DNA from: CAZUZD01 sp964624465
Lineage (GTDB): Bacteria; Planctomycetota; Planctomycetia; Isosphaerales; Isosphaeraceae
DNA: 62,973 nucleotides
Direction: 5' to 3'
Assembly (NCBI GenBank): GCA_964624465.1
Contig: CAZUZD010000004.1
Location: forward strand, 1 to 62,973
Positions within the stretch are counted from its first letter, which is position 1. Each line of letters begins with the position of its first letter. A program made the position numbers and the translations under genes. Below are positions 17,354 to 25,871 of the stretch, one piece after another. The notes under the pieces are model-generated. The model had not been told where the DNA came from. It made no database searches and worked only from the letters and a program-made list of their open reading frames with translations.

Positions 17354-17382
17354 ACCCTAAGGGCGCCGGTGGCGCCTGTCAA
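17354..17382 (-). promoter_or_regulatory. Strong candidate promoter of the ATPase-SPFH operon
   Basis: On the minus strand TTGACA (17382-17377), a 17-base spacer and TAGGGT (17359-17354) lie 66 bases before the ATPase start. The -35 box is a perfect consensus. The spacer contains the palindrome GGCGCCGGTGGCGCC (17362-17376), a plausible binding site for a repressor. Confidence 0.6.
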
Positions 17383-17513
17383 GCCGCCCGACGTTACGCC
17401 GCCAGGGTCGAATCTCCGGTGGGTGCTTGCCGCGCGGTCCAGGGGCGCCCACGCTGTCAGTGTCCGACGATCCCCGGCCCGCCGTCCGACCGGCGCTGGA
17501 GCTTCGATTTCGC

Positions 17514-18893
17514 ATGTCAGCCAACCTGCCGCCCGATGATGCTGCTGCCGCGGCCTCCGCCGTCCAGCCACGGAGCGATTCTCGTGGCAATCCGCGTGTG
17601 TGGGGTCTGGTGCTCGGCGGGCTGGGACTGCTGCGGGTGACTCCGCTCGTGATCGAGTGGTTTCGGCGTGCGGCGGCCTGGACAAACGGTCGCCTCCCGG
17701 CGCCCGGCGATTGGTCGAGTCTGGCGAGAGCGACCGAGCTTGGCGATGTGGCCTGGAGACTGTGGCCGCTGCTGCTCGGTGGCCTGCTGATCGTCCGTCC
17801 AACCCGGCGATTGCGCGTCGCGGTCTTGCTCACCGCGCTGGCCATGATCGTCGAGGATCTGGCCCAGATCGGGCTGTTCGTCGGCCTGGGCGTCCGCCCG
17901 GATCGGGTGCTGCTCGTCCCTGGCGGCACCCCTGTTTTCCTGCGAGTCGGGCTGCGTGGCCTGTTCGTGGCGCTGGAGTTCGCGATCCTCCAGGACGCCT
18001 GGTGGGCCGGCTGGCTCGAACGGCCGCAGGACGGCCGGGGCACCCGGACCCGCGGCCGGCCGGAGGCGATTGCCGGTCGGCTGATGGGTCTGGTCGCCCT
18101 GATCTTCGTGGGCCTGGCCGGCACCAGCGTGACATGGTCGGTCTACGAGCAGGTCGTCCAGCGCTCTCCTCGGCTGAGGAACCTGCTGGCGGGTTCGATC
18201 GGATCCGCGCTGCCGACGCCGCCACCCAGGCCGCTATCCCCGGCCGAGCGTGCCGTGTACGAGGTCTCTGACCGGATCGACGCGGGGCTCAATGCCTCGG
18301 CTCGCGGGGAGCTGGACGCCGCGGCGACGGCCTACCGTTCAGCGATCCGGGGCCTGGAGGCCATCGAGTCGTCGGGCGAATCGTTCCGGAACTTCGACGC
18401 CCGGAAAGCGCTGGTCCACAACAACCTGGCCTGGCTGCTGGTGACCCGTCCCGACGAGGCTCGGCGGAATCCCGCCGCCGCCCTGCCGCTGGCCCGGCTC
18501 GCGGTGCAGCTCGCCCCCGACGAGGGGAACTACTGGAACACCCTGGGAGTCGTCCAGTTCCGCCTGGGGGATCGCGCTGCGGCCAGTCAAGCGTTCGAAC
18601 GCTCGACGAGCCTCCGCGATGGCGGCGATGGGTTCGACTGGTTCTTCCAGGCCATGATCGCGCACGATCGCGGCGAGCCGGAGCAAGCCGCAGCCCTTTA
18701 CGACCGGGCGGTGGTCTGGCGCACCGAGGAGCGCGAGCGAGACGAGGAGGTGGCTCGGTTCCATGCTGAGGCCGCTCGCCACCTCGGCCGACCCGAGCCC
18801 GAACCTCTCAAGCCGCGCGATGGGCCTGGGTCCAGCTCCCGTCCCGGCGGATCACCACGGGTGCTGATCCCCGGTCGGCCCGCCCTTCGCTGA
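17514..18893 (+). CDS. Membrane protein with C-terminal TPR repeats, function unknown
   Basis: A 459-residue protein. The first half has several hydrophobic helices (near VWGLVLGGLGLL, LWPLLLGGLLIV, AVLLTALAMIV, LMGLVALIFVGLAG). The second half is alanine-rich and helical and reads like tetratricopeptide repeats (LNASARGELDAAATAYRSA, LVHNNLAWLLV, NYWNTLGVVQFRLGDRAAA). Such proteins usually scaffold other proteins at the membrane, but no partner is evident. The ATG at 17514 is preferred to the in-frame start at 17427 because the upstream residues are proline/arginine-rich. It is divergent from the ATPase-SPFH operon across 225 bases. Confidence 0.68.
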   Translation: MSANLPPDDAAAAASAVQPRSDSRGNPRVWGLVLGGLGLLRVTPLVIEWFRRAAAWTNGRLPAPGDWSSLARATELGDVAWRLWPLLLGGLLIVRPTRRLRVAVLLTALAMIVEDLAQIGLFVGLGVRPDRVLLVPGGTPVFLRVGLRGLFVALEFAILQDAWWAGWLERPQDGRGTRTRGRPEAIAGRLMGLVALIFVGLAGTSVTWSVYEQVVQRSPRLRNLLAGSIGSALPTPPPRPLSPAERAVYEVSDRIDAGLNASARGELDAAATAYRSAIRGLEAIESSGESFRNFDARKALVHNNLAWLLVTRPDEARRNPAAALPLARLAVQLAPDEGNYWNTLGVVQFRLGDRAAASQAFERSTSLRDGGDGFDWFFQAMIAHDRGEPEQAAALYDRAVVWRTEERERDEEVARFHAEAARHLGRPEPEPLKPRDGPGSSSRPGGSPRVLIPGRPALR

Positions 18894-18946
18894 GTGGGCC
18901 GGTGCTGACGAACGGATCGGCTCGGTGTCGTTGCAGCCAAAGGGCC

Positions 18947-19888
18947 TCAATCATCTCGCTTCGATTGACCGGGACTGGAGCGATCGCCCAGCTCGTCATC
19001 CGCCTCCGGGGGCGCATTGAGCCACTCGGTCAGCGCGTCCGGATCGATGCGATCGGTCACGATCGTCGTGCGACGGGGAAGTCGTGAGATCGGCGCGAAG
19101 CGGCGCCGGAAAAAGAGCGTCCATCGAATCGTCGCATAGAGGCCCAGCGCCCCGATCGCCAGCCAGGGCCATAGGCCGATCGATCCGGCGTTCCGCCCGC
19201 CCGGCCGCTGTCCAGGAGCGGTACCGGCTCCGGGGTTCTCCAGCCAGCGGATGCGTCCCACCAGCAGCGGGGCGAAGCGACGGCCATCGCCGGCAACATA
19301 CGCGAACAGCTTGAAGAAGTAGCCGGAGAACGTCGCATGCAGCCGGACGTCGTCGCCGATGGGCAGGTGCGCGGGCGCGTCCTCGAATGCGAGGATGTAC
19401 GGGAAATTCTGGCTGTCGGACGTGATCAGGTGCGCCTCGTAGAAGTGCCCGTTCGGGAAGAGCTTCGATTCGCTGGTGTCCTGACGGAGCACGCGGAGGA
19501 TCGTGCCTTCGAGTTGGATCGGCAGGCCACGGTACCGAGCAGGGTTGTCGATCAACTGACTGAAGACCACATCCCGACGCGCCTGCCGATCGAGCTCGGC
19601 GGGCGGCGTCAGGCGAACCCGGTCCAGCAGGAGCAGGTAGGCGGGATTGTCGCGGGCCGTCATCGGGGTCTTGTCGAGTAACCCTTCGAGCTCGAGCGCC
19701 GGATCGGGTGGCGGGAGGGGCATGCTCACAGTGGGCCGGGGCATCGATGGCGGCTCGGGCCGGTCCACCTGGCGGTTGGCCGAGGCCACCACGGCGACGA
19801 TGCCGGCGACGGTGATGCCCGCGAGCAGGAGCAGCCGGGGCAGCTCGCTGCCCCGGAAGAAGCCGTTGCGATCGGGACGCCGCGGCAT
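18947..19888 (-). CDS. Hypothetical membrane protein of the ExbB/ExbD operon
   Basis: A 313-residue protein not assigned to a known family. It has an N-terminal hydrophobic helix (about 17-36), a proline-rich stretch, a mixed alpha/beta domain (about 65-220) and a second hydrophobic helix near the C-terminus (about 240-258) followed by a charged tail. Its ATG overlaps the stop of the upstream exbD by one base (TGATG), so it belongs to that operon and is probably an envelope partner of the ExbB/ExbD complex. Confidence 0.72.
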   Translation of the reverse strand: MPRRPDRNGFFRGSELPRLLLLAGITVAGIVAVVASANRQVDRPEPPSMPRPTVSMPLPPPDPALELEGLLDKTPMTARDNPAYLLLLDRVRLTPPAELDRQARRDVVFSQLIDNPARYRGLPIQLEGTILRVLRQDTSESKLFPNGHFYEAHLITSDSQNFPYILAFEDAPAHLPIGDDVRLHATFSGYFFKLFAYVAGDGRRFAPLLVGRIRWLENPGAGTAPGQRPGGRNAGSIGLWPWLAIGALGLYATIRWTLFFRRRFAPISRLPRRTTIVTDRIDPDALTEWLNAPPEADDELGDRSSPGQSKRDD

Positions 19889-20382
19889 CAGAGGGATGGC
19901 CCCCGGGCCTCGTCGAGCTCCGCGAAGCTGAGCTTCGTGATGCTGACCCCGGGCCCGGCGAACGCGTCGATGACCCGCACCAGCTCGGAGTAGCCCAGCT
20001 CGGGCGCCACGAAGATCACCGCCTGATCGAAGGGCAGCGTCTTGTCGGCGACGATCTGCTTCAGGCGGTCGCGGAGCTGATCGACGGTGGCGAACTCCAG
20101 CTCGCCGATCGTGATGCGAGCGATCGAGCCGTCGGACTTGCTGTAGAGGCTGGTGGAGAGCGTCCGGAGCGCCGCCGGGACGTCGGCGGAGGCCTGGGCC
20201 TCGGTCGTGGGGGCCTCGGCGTTCATGTCCAGCACCGGGGCCGCCGGCAGCAGGTTCATGCTGAACTGCCCCTCGGTCGGCGCCGGGTGGTAGGTGAGGA
20301 TGAAGAAGGTCAGGAGCTGGAACGCCATGTCGAGCATGGGCGTGATCTGGATCTCGACTTCCTGGTTCTGCATCCGTTTCAT
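19888..20382 (-). CDS. exbD: Biopolymer transport protein ExbD (second copy)
   Basis: A 164-residue ExbD/TolR-type protein: short cytoplasmic N-terminus, one membrane helix (about 14-31) with the key aspartate in ITPMLDMAFQLLTFFIL, then a periplasmic domain. The helix aspartate carries the proton in the ExbB-ExbD motor. The proteins encoded just upstream are ExbB and another ExbD, and this one differs strongly from its neighbour outside the helix. The downstream membrane protein overlaps it by one base. Confidence 0.92.
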   Translation of the reverse strand: MKRMQNQEVEIQITPMLDMAFQLLTFFILTYHPAPTEGQFSMNLLPAAPVLDMNAEAPTTEAQASADVPAALRTLSTSLYSKSDGSIARITIGELEFATVDQLRDRLKQIVADKTLPFDQAVIFVAPELGYSELVRVIDAFAGPGVSITKLSFAELDEARGPSL

Positions 20383-20385
20383 CGG

Positions 20386-20853
20386 TCAGCCCTCCGCGTT
20401 CATGGCCTTGAGGGCGAACTTGGTGAACCGGAACGACTGGCAGGCCTGGATGTAGCGGTAGACGGTAGCGAACGAGGCGCGACGGTCGGCCCGGAGCACG
20501 ATCGTCGTCGGCAGCGAATCGCCGGCCTGGCCCTTGCCGCGGATCTTCTGGTTCATCTCGACGAGCCTGGCCTGGGTGCGGAGCTCCTTGAGCGCCTCGT
20601 CGACGCTCAGGATCTTGCCGTTCCAGAGCAGCCGGCCGTCGCCGTCGATGTTCAGCACCAGCCGATCCTCGTCAGCCCGGGCGCCCTCGATCGGGCGGAC
20701 GGAGCCGGCGACCGGAAGCCGGACGCGCTGATCGTAGTTGTCGCCGCTGATCTTGAAGACCAGCATGAAGAACGTGATCAGCTGAAAGACGACGTCGAGG
20801 AGCGGGGTCAGGTTGGGTTCGGCCCTGATCTCGCCGGACACGGAGCCGGACAT
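20386..20853 (-). CDS. exbD: Biopolymer transport protein ExbD (first copy)
   Basis: A 155-residue ExbD/TolR-type protein with the membrane-helix motif LTPLLDVVFQLITFFML (about 15-31) containing the proton-carrying aspartate, followed by a periplasmic domain with the usual VVLRADRRASFATVYRYIQ ending (in this copy IVLRADRRASF). It is three bases upstream of the second exbD and follows exbB, so three energising subunits are encoded in one operon. Paired ExbDs next to one ExbB are common in planctomycetes, and heteromeric assembly is likely but unproven. Confidence 0.93.
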   Translation of the reverse strand: MSGSVSGEIRAEPNLTPLLDVVFQLITFFMLVFKISGDNYDQRVRLPVAGSVRPIEGARADEDRLVLNIDGDGRLLWNGKILSVDEALKELRTQARLVEMNQKIRGKGQAGDSLPTTIVLRADRRASFATVYRYIQACQSFRFTKFALKAMNAEG

Positions 20854-20921
20854 GCGTGACCTCCAGGCTGACCGCGAAACTGGGCGCGGCCCGGACGCTG
20901 ATGCCGGGCCCGGGAGGAGGA

Positions 20922-21815
20922 TCAGGCCTTGGCCGGCTGGCCCGACTGCTGCTTGGCGGCCGACCAGAAGGCGGCGATCGTGCGGTCGGCCACCTTGGTG
21001 GCCTCCATCGCGATCTGGGCGATCCGGTTCCGGAAGTAGGCGAAGAAGAAGATCGCCGGCACCGAGAGTGCGACGCCTTCGAGCGTGATGAACAGGGCGG
21101 TACTGATGCCCGCGGCCACCTGGTCGGCTCGAGGCTGGGTGCCGCCGGCCGACGAGATTTCCTGGAAGCTGTGGATCATGCCCCAGATCGTCCCGACCAG
21201 CCCGATCATCGGGCCCAGGGTGCCGATCGTGGCGAGGTAGCTGATCCGCGACTCCATCATCACGACCTGCTCCTCGGAGGCGAGGTTCATCGCCTCCTTG
21301 GCCTCGGTCCGGCCGTTGGGGAGGTTCGCGATCCCGGTGCGGATGAGCTTGGCCAGGAACGAGTTGTTGTCCCGGCAGGCGTCGTACGCCTCCTGGAACT
21401 TGCGCTCCTGGATCGAGGTCTCCAGGGTCTCCACCAGGGCGGGAGGCACCGCCTCCACCACCCGATACTCCATGAACAGGCGGATGACCTGCGCCAGGAA
21501 GTAGATCGAGAGGCCGAGCAGGACCAGCCCGATGAAGGCCGCGAACGGGTCACTGTGGGCCTGGAGCAACTGCCCGAGCATCGTCATCCGCTTCGGCTCG
21601 GCCGGAGCCGGGGTCGCCGCCGGGGCGGCGGCCGCGTCGGCGGCTGGGGCCGCCGGTGCCTCGGCAGCCGGTGCGGCGGCGTCGGGCGCCGCCGGCTCCT
21701 GAGCTACGGCCGGGACGAGCGCGGCGAGACCCAGCCAGGCGACGCAGCACGCCGCCCAGAGCGGCAGCCGGACGAGTCGGGGACGTGTCGGGGACGACGG
21801 AATCGGCAGCGACAT
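20922..21815 (-). CDS. exbB: MotA/TolQ/ExbB proton channel protein
   Basis: A 297-residue ExbB-type protein with a signal-like hydrophobic N-terminus (about 17-38) and an Ala/Pro-rich extracytoplasmic stretch (about 40-75). Three core helices follow (about 90-108, 190-215, 235-260); the channel-lining segment reads ATIGTLGPMIGLVGTIWGMIHSF and the last contains ALFITLEGVALSVPAIFFF. The N-terminal extension is typical of planctomycete and other 'long' ExbB proteins. The ATG at 21813-21815 gives a normal signal peptide; the open frame further upstream is not conserved. First gene of the exbB-exbD-exbD operon. Confidence 0.92.
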   Translation of the reverse strand: MSLPIPSSPTRPRLVRLPLWAACCVAWLGLAALVPAVAQEPAAPDAAAPAAEAPAAPAADAAAAPAATPAPAEPKRMTMLGQLLQAHSDPFAAFIGLVLLGLSIYFLAQVIRLFMEYRVVEAVPPALVETLETSIQERKFQEAYDACRDNNSFLAKLIRTGIANLPNGRTEAKEAMNLASEEQVVMMESRISYLATIGTLGPMIGLVGTIWGMIHSFQEISSAGGTQPRADQVAAGISTALFITLEGVALSVPAIFFFAYFRNRIAQIAMEATKVADRTIAAFWSAAKQQSGQPAKA

Positions 21816-22121
21816 CGCGAAGACTCCCGGCGATTGGCGTGGCAGGGACGCGGCCACGTCGCGAGCAAGACCAGGCCCGAGCCCGGGGCGCACGGATTCG
21901 CGGGATCGGCCTGAGCGGGCCACCCCCCGGATCGGTACGGCGCTCTCAAAGGGTGTGGGACAGGCTCGGAAAAAACGGCCAGAGGGCCGTCGAGCCCACT
22001 CCAATGTCGACCATCGCGCGCGGCCTGTCAACGAGGCGAAGCCGAATTGGCCCGAGGGCTCGTGCCGGGCCCGGAACCGACCGTCGCCAGCCGCCTCGGA
22101 CGCTCCCTGAACCGTTCCGCC

Positions 22122-23279
22122 TCAGGGTCGCGGCTGCCAGTGCTCGGCCAGATGCCGGCGCTCGACCTCGTGCATCGCGGCCATGGCGGCGCGGATGGCG
22201 TCGATGCTGGAACCGACATAGCGCTCGACCACCGCGGCGGCGATCTCGAAGGCGACGACGTTCTCGACGATCACGCTCGCCGCCGGTACAGCGCACACGT
22301 CCGAGCGCTCGTAGGTCGCCGGCGAAGGCGCCTTGGTCGCCATGTTCACCGACGGGCCACGGGCGGCCATCGTGCTGATGGGCTTCTTGGCCGCGCGCAC
22401 GACGATCGGCTCACCGTTGCTCGTGCCGCCCTCGATCCCGCCGGCGTTGTTCGACGGCCGGCGGAAGCCGTGACGCCGATCGCCGGGGTCGTGATCGCCG
22501 TCAAACTGGATCGGGTCCATCACGCCCGAACCGGGCCGGCGACCGGCCTCGAACCCGAGCCCGATCTCGACGCCCTTGATCGCCTGGATGCTCATGACGG
22601 CCAGCGCCAGCCGGGCATCGAGCTTGCGATCCCACTGCGCGTGGCTGCCCAGGCCGATCGGGCACCCGGTCACGATCGTCTCGACCACACCGCCGAGCGT
22701 ATCTCCGGCAGCGCGAGCGGCGTCGATCGCGGCGACGATGCGAGCATCGGCCTTGGGGTTCAGGGTGTAGACCGGGCTGGCGTCGCGGACGGCGGCCTCG
22801 AACCGGGTCGGAGGGGCGTCGACGCCGCCGAGCTCCCGGACGTAGCCGAAGACCTCGATCTCGATGGCGTTAAGCAGCAGCTTGGCCAGGGCCCCGACCG
22901 CCACCCGCACCGCCGTCTCGCGGGCGCTGGCCCGCTCCAGCACCTGACGGATGCCGGTCTGGTAGCCGATCGAGCCGGCCAGGTCGACGTGGCCACCACG
23001 CGGGGCGGTGGGCTCCTGGAGTCGCTCCAGCTTGGCGTCGTTGTTCACCAGCCGCAGTGTGATGGGGGCCCCGGTGGTGATCCCCTTGTACGTCCCCGAC
23101 TCGACCTGGACCCGGTCGGTCTCGAGCGTTTGGCGCTTGCCACGGCCGTAACCGCCCTGCCGGCGCTTCAACTCGTGGTCCAGGAGCTCACGATCGAGCA
23201 GCAGACCGGCGGGGAACCCTTCGACGATGGCAGTCAGGGCCGGGCCGTGCGACTCACCGGCCGTCAGATAGCGGAGCAT
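22122..23279 (-). CDS. aroC: Chorismate synthase
   Basis: A 385-residue FMN-dependent enzyme that makes chorismate from EPSP, the last common step of aromatic amino-acid synthesis. The N-terminus MLRYLTAGESHGPAL, RRQGGYGRGKR, and later GGIEGGTSNGEPIVVRAAKKPISTM (in part) are textbook motifs. Length is normal. Its start follows the purC stop after a single base (TGACATG), so it is the second gene of a purC-aroC operon. Confidence 0.97.
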   Translation of the reverse strand: MLRYLTAGESHGPALTAIVEGFPAGLLLDRELLDHELKRRQGGYGRGKRQTLETDRVQVESGTYKGITTGAPITLRLVNNDAKLERLQEPTAPRGGHVDLAGSIGYQTGIRQVLERASARETAVRVAVGALAKLLLNAIEIEVFGYVRELGGVDAPPTRFEAAVRDASPVYTLNPKADARIVAAIDAARAAGDTLGGVVETIVTGCPIGLGSHAQWDRKLDARLALAVMSIQAIKGVEIGLGFEAGRRPGSGVMDPIQFDGDHDPGDRRHGFRRPSNNAGGIEGGTSNGEPIVVRAAKKPISTMAARGPSVNMATKAPSPATYERSDVCAVPAASVIVENVVAFEIAAAVVERYVGSSIDAIRAAMAAMHEVERRHLAEHWQPRP

Positions 23280-23280
23280 G

Positions 23281-24183
23281 TCAGGTCCAGGGGAAGGTCT
23301 GGCCGGTCAACAATTCGTAGGCCTGGATGTACTTCGCACGCGTGCGGTCGACGACCTCCGGCGGCAGCGCCGGCGGGGGGCTCGCCTTGTCCCAGCCGGT
23401 CGTCTCCAGCCAGTCGCGTACGAACTGCTTGTCGAACGACGGCTGCGGACCGCCCGCCGCATACGATTCGGCGGGCCAGTAGCGCGAGCTGTCGGGCGTG
23501 AGCATCTCGTCGACGAAGATCAATTCCTCGCCCCGGCCGTCGGCGGTGGGCACGACGCCGAGCTCGAACTTGGTGTCGGCGAGGATCAGCCCGCGGGTGG
23601 CCGCGATGGTCCGCGCCTTCTCGTAGGCCTCAAGGCTCATCTGCCGCATCGCCTGGGCCCGAGGCTCACCGACGGCGCGGGCCATGTCGGCGAAGGGCAG
23701 GTTCTCGTCGTGGCCGCTGACGGCCTTCGTCGCCGGAGTGAAGATCGGGGGATCGATCTTGCCGGATTCGACCAGGCCGGCCGGTAGTGGCTCGCCGCAG
23801 ACGGTGCCATGCTCGCGGTACTCGCGCCAGCCGCTGCCCGAGAGGTACCCCCGGACGACGCACTCGAACGGCACGACCTCGGCCTTGCGGACCAGGAGGC
23901 TCCGGCCAATCAGGGCGTCGAGGACCGGGCCGTTCAGGCCCAGGCCGGCCTCGCGGATGTCGTCGGAGATGAGGTGGTTCGGGACGCCGAGGGTCTCGAA
24001 CCAGTAGCGGCTGAGCCCGGTCAGGACCCGGCCCTTGTCCGGGATGCCGTTGGGCAGGACCCAGTCGAAGGCGCTGATCCGATCGGTGGCGATCAGCAGC
24101 AGGCGGTCGCCCAGGTCATAGACGTCGCGGACCTTGCCACGTCGCTTGGGAAATCGCAGCGAGGTCTCGAGCACTGCAGCCAC
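23281..24183 (-). CDS. purC: Phosphoribosylaminoimidazole-succinocarboxamide synthase (GTG start)
   Basis: SAICAR synthetase, ATP-dependent addition of aspartate to CAIR in purine synthesis. The 300-residue protein has RRGKVRDVYDLGD (nucleotide-binding hairpin), ATDRISAFDWVLPNGIPDKG, VRGYLSGSGWREY and ILADTKFELG. No ATG lies near the conserved start. A GTG at 24181-24183 is preceded by GGAGG with a six-base spacer, which decides the start; another GTG nine bases downstream is possible. It is the first gene of the purC-aroC operon. Confidence 0.96.
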   Translation of the reverse strand: MAAVLETSLRFPKRRGKVRDVYDLGDRLLLIATDRISAFDWVLPNGIPDKGRVLTGLSRYWFETLGVPNHLISDDIREAGLGLNGPVLDALIGRSLLVRKAEVVPFECVVRGYLSGSGWREYREHGTVCGEPLPAGLVESGKIDPPIFTPATKAVSGHDENLPFADMARAVGEPRAQAMRQMSLEAYEKARTIAATRGLILADTKFELGVVPTADGRGEELIFVDEMLTPDSSRYWPAESYAAGGPQPSFDKQFVRDWLETTGWDKASPPPALPPEVVDRTRAKYIQAYELLTGQTFPWT

Positions 24184-24264
24184 GACGGGCCTCCGCGGAT
24201 CCGGATCGGACGGGCGCACCGCATGTCGGTCCACCCCCCGGGTTGCCCCGGGACGTCCGAGGCG

Positions 24265-24294
24265 AATGTACAGGATGCGCCCCGGCGGCGACAA
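24265..24294 (-). promoter_or_regulatory. Candidate promoter of purC-aroC
   Basis: On the minus strand TTGTCG (24294-24289), an 18-base spacer and TACATT (24270-24265) lie about 82 bases before the GTG start. Confidence 0.45.
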
Positions 24295-24317
24295 GGGTCC
24301 GGGCGAGCCAGGACATC

Positions 24318-24347
24318 TTGCAACGTGCGGGGCCGACCGAGTAGGAT
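24318..24347 (+). promoter_or_regulatory. Candidate promoter of the small basic protein gene
   Basis: TTGCAA (24318-24323), an 18-base spacer and TAGGAT (24342-24347), about 100 bases before the start at 24448 and divergent from the purC promoter. Confidence 0.45.
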
Positions 24348-24447
24348 TTCGGGTCTTGACGCCGTCTGGGTCGCCAGCGTCCGGGCATTCGTCCCGACCG
24401 CATCCACCGGCCCGTTTCGCTTCCGAGCCCGATCGAGGTCCCGGCCG

Positions 24448-24648
24448 ATGTCGATGGACAAGAGTCTCAAGAAGGCCAGCGGTCTGGCCCGCACCCGCAG
24501 CGTCCTCACCCGCCCCGAGCGGCTGGCCTCGCTCCAGATGGACGAGCGCTGGGTCCCCTCGCAGGGCGTCTTCAACCTGCCCAAGACCAAGTACCGGGTG
24601 CTGCCCCCGGGCGTCTCGGGTCCGAAGCGGGCCGGCCAGACCGACTGA
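24448..24648 (+). CDS. Small basic protein of the planctomycete/verrucomicrobial family
   Basis: A 66-residue, lysine/arginine-rich protein starting MSMDKSLKKASGLARTRSVLTRPERL. This is the pattern of the small basic protein family found across Planctomycetes, Verrucomicrobia and Chlamydiae (recalled as TIGR04137). Its central ER-LASLQMDERW and LPKTKYRVL segments also fit. The family is thought to be associated with translation, but no function is proven that I know of. It stands alone between divergent purC and the ZIP transporter. Recognition rests on memory of the family. Confidence 0.85.
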   Translation: MSMDKSLKKASGLARTRSVLTRPERLASLQMDERWVPSQGVFNLPKTKYRVLPPGVSGPKRAGQTD

Positions 24649-24828
24649 CGCCACGACGATCACACGCATCGGCCGGGCTCTCCGGGCGGGATCGCCGCGG
24701 AGAGTTCCGGTCGATGCTCGTTTGATGACGCCCGAATTCCGGGGATTGAGGCGACGTTGCCGTCGGCTGGCAGGTCCGGGCCCGGATCGGGCCGGGCGGC
24801 ACCCGCGGCCTGGAGTTGGTGCCGCCCG

Positions 24829-25674
24829 ATGGGCTTGACGCTCGGCCTCTTCTGTACGGGCATCGTGGTTGCCAGCCTGCTCGGCGGCCTGCTGCCCCTG
24901 GCCGTTCTCCTGACACACACCCGGCTCCAGATGTACCTGAGCTTCGCGGCCGGGAGCATGCTGGGCGCAGCGTTCTTCCACATGCTGCCCGAGGCCGTCG
25001 AGCTCGGCTCGGCCGACTCGCTCCGGTGGGCTGCCGCCGGCCTGCTGGCCCTGTTCTTCCTGGAGCGGTTCTTCTCGTACCACCATCACGAGTCGGCCGA
25101 GGAGTTGAACCCCACGGGTTGTGGTGGGCCGGGGCAGGAGCATCGGCATTCCCACGCTGGAGAACCCCATTCCCACGGCACCGGAACCGGCGGTTCCGAC
25201 CATAGCGCGCTGCACTGGCGGGCGGCCGCCTTCGGATTGGCGCTGCACTCCCTGGCCGGCGGAGTGGCACTGGCCAGCGCGGCCGCCGCGTCGCCGGGCG
25301 GACTCGGGGCCGCCTCGTGGGGGGTGTTCCTGGCCACGGTCATCCACAAGCCGGCCGACGCGCTGACGATCGTCAGCCTGATGCTTCGCGCCGGGGTCGC
25401 CCGACCGATCGCCCATCTGGTGAACTTCTGCTTCGCACTGATGATCCCCTGCGGAGTCCTGCTCTTCGACCTCAGCCAGCGCTGGGTTGGCCCTGGTGAG
25501 ACCGGCCGCTTCACCGCCGCCACACTCGCCTTCTCGGCCGGCAGCTTCCTCTGCATCGCCCTGAGCGACCTTCTGCCCGAGCTGCAGTTCCATCGGCACG
25601 ATCGCACCAAGCTCTCAATCGCGTTGCTCGCCGGCTTCGGGCTGATGGCCCTGGCGGGATACTGGGAAGTTTGA
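24829..25674 (+). CDS. ZIP-family metal transporter
   Basis: A 281-residue integral membrane protein with seven to eight helices and a histidine-rich central loop (HRHSHAGEPHSHG, about residues 103-115). The metal-coordinating helix pairs of ZIP proteins are present: GLALHSLAGGVALAS and GVFLATVIHKPADALTIV, containing the HS and HKPxD signatures, with FFHMLPEAVEL earlier. ZIP proteins import zinc, iron or manganese; the metal cannot be told here. GGAG lies 13 bases before the ATG at 24829. It follows the small basic protein gene in the same direction. Confidence 0.9.
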   Translation: MGLTLGLFCTGIVVASLLGGLLPLAVLLTHTRLQMYLSFAAGSMLGAAFFHMLPEAVELGSADSLRWAAAGLLALFFLERFFSYHHHESAEELNPTGCGGPGQEHRHSHAGEPHSHGTGTGGSDHSALHWRAAAFGLALHSLAGGVALASAAAASPGGLGAASWGVFLATVIHKPADALTIVSLMLRAGVARPIAHLVNFCFALMIPCGVLLFDLSQRWVGPGETGRFTAATLAFSAGSFLCIALSDLLPELQFHRHDRTKLSIALLAGFGLMALAGYWEV

Positions 25675-25871
25675 ACGTCACCACCCCATTCTGAATCCGC
25701 AGCCGGCACATCAGGGCCTCGCTGTCATCCGGACATTCCGAAAAGTCCTCCGGATCGATAGGGCCGACTCATCTGGTCCGTCCCGGCGGTCGATACCTCT
25801 CCCCAGACGCGTTCCGCCTGGTGGCGGCATTCCCCCGGCGCGGGCCTCTACGCAGGATGGGGAATCCAGTC

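Noticed and set aside
14274..17360. Long open frame on the plus strand across the ATPase-SPFH gene
   Set aside because: It is the antisense shadow of a very GC-rich gene with strong protein motifs on the minus strand; its translation is Arg/Pro/Gly-rich and has no recognisable domain.
24184..25599. Extension of PurC upstream of 24183
   Set aside because: The added residues are non-conserved and overlap the ZIP gene antisense; the GGAGG-spaced GTG gives the usual PurC start.
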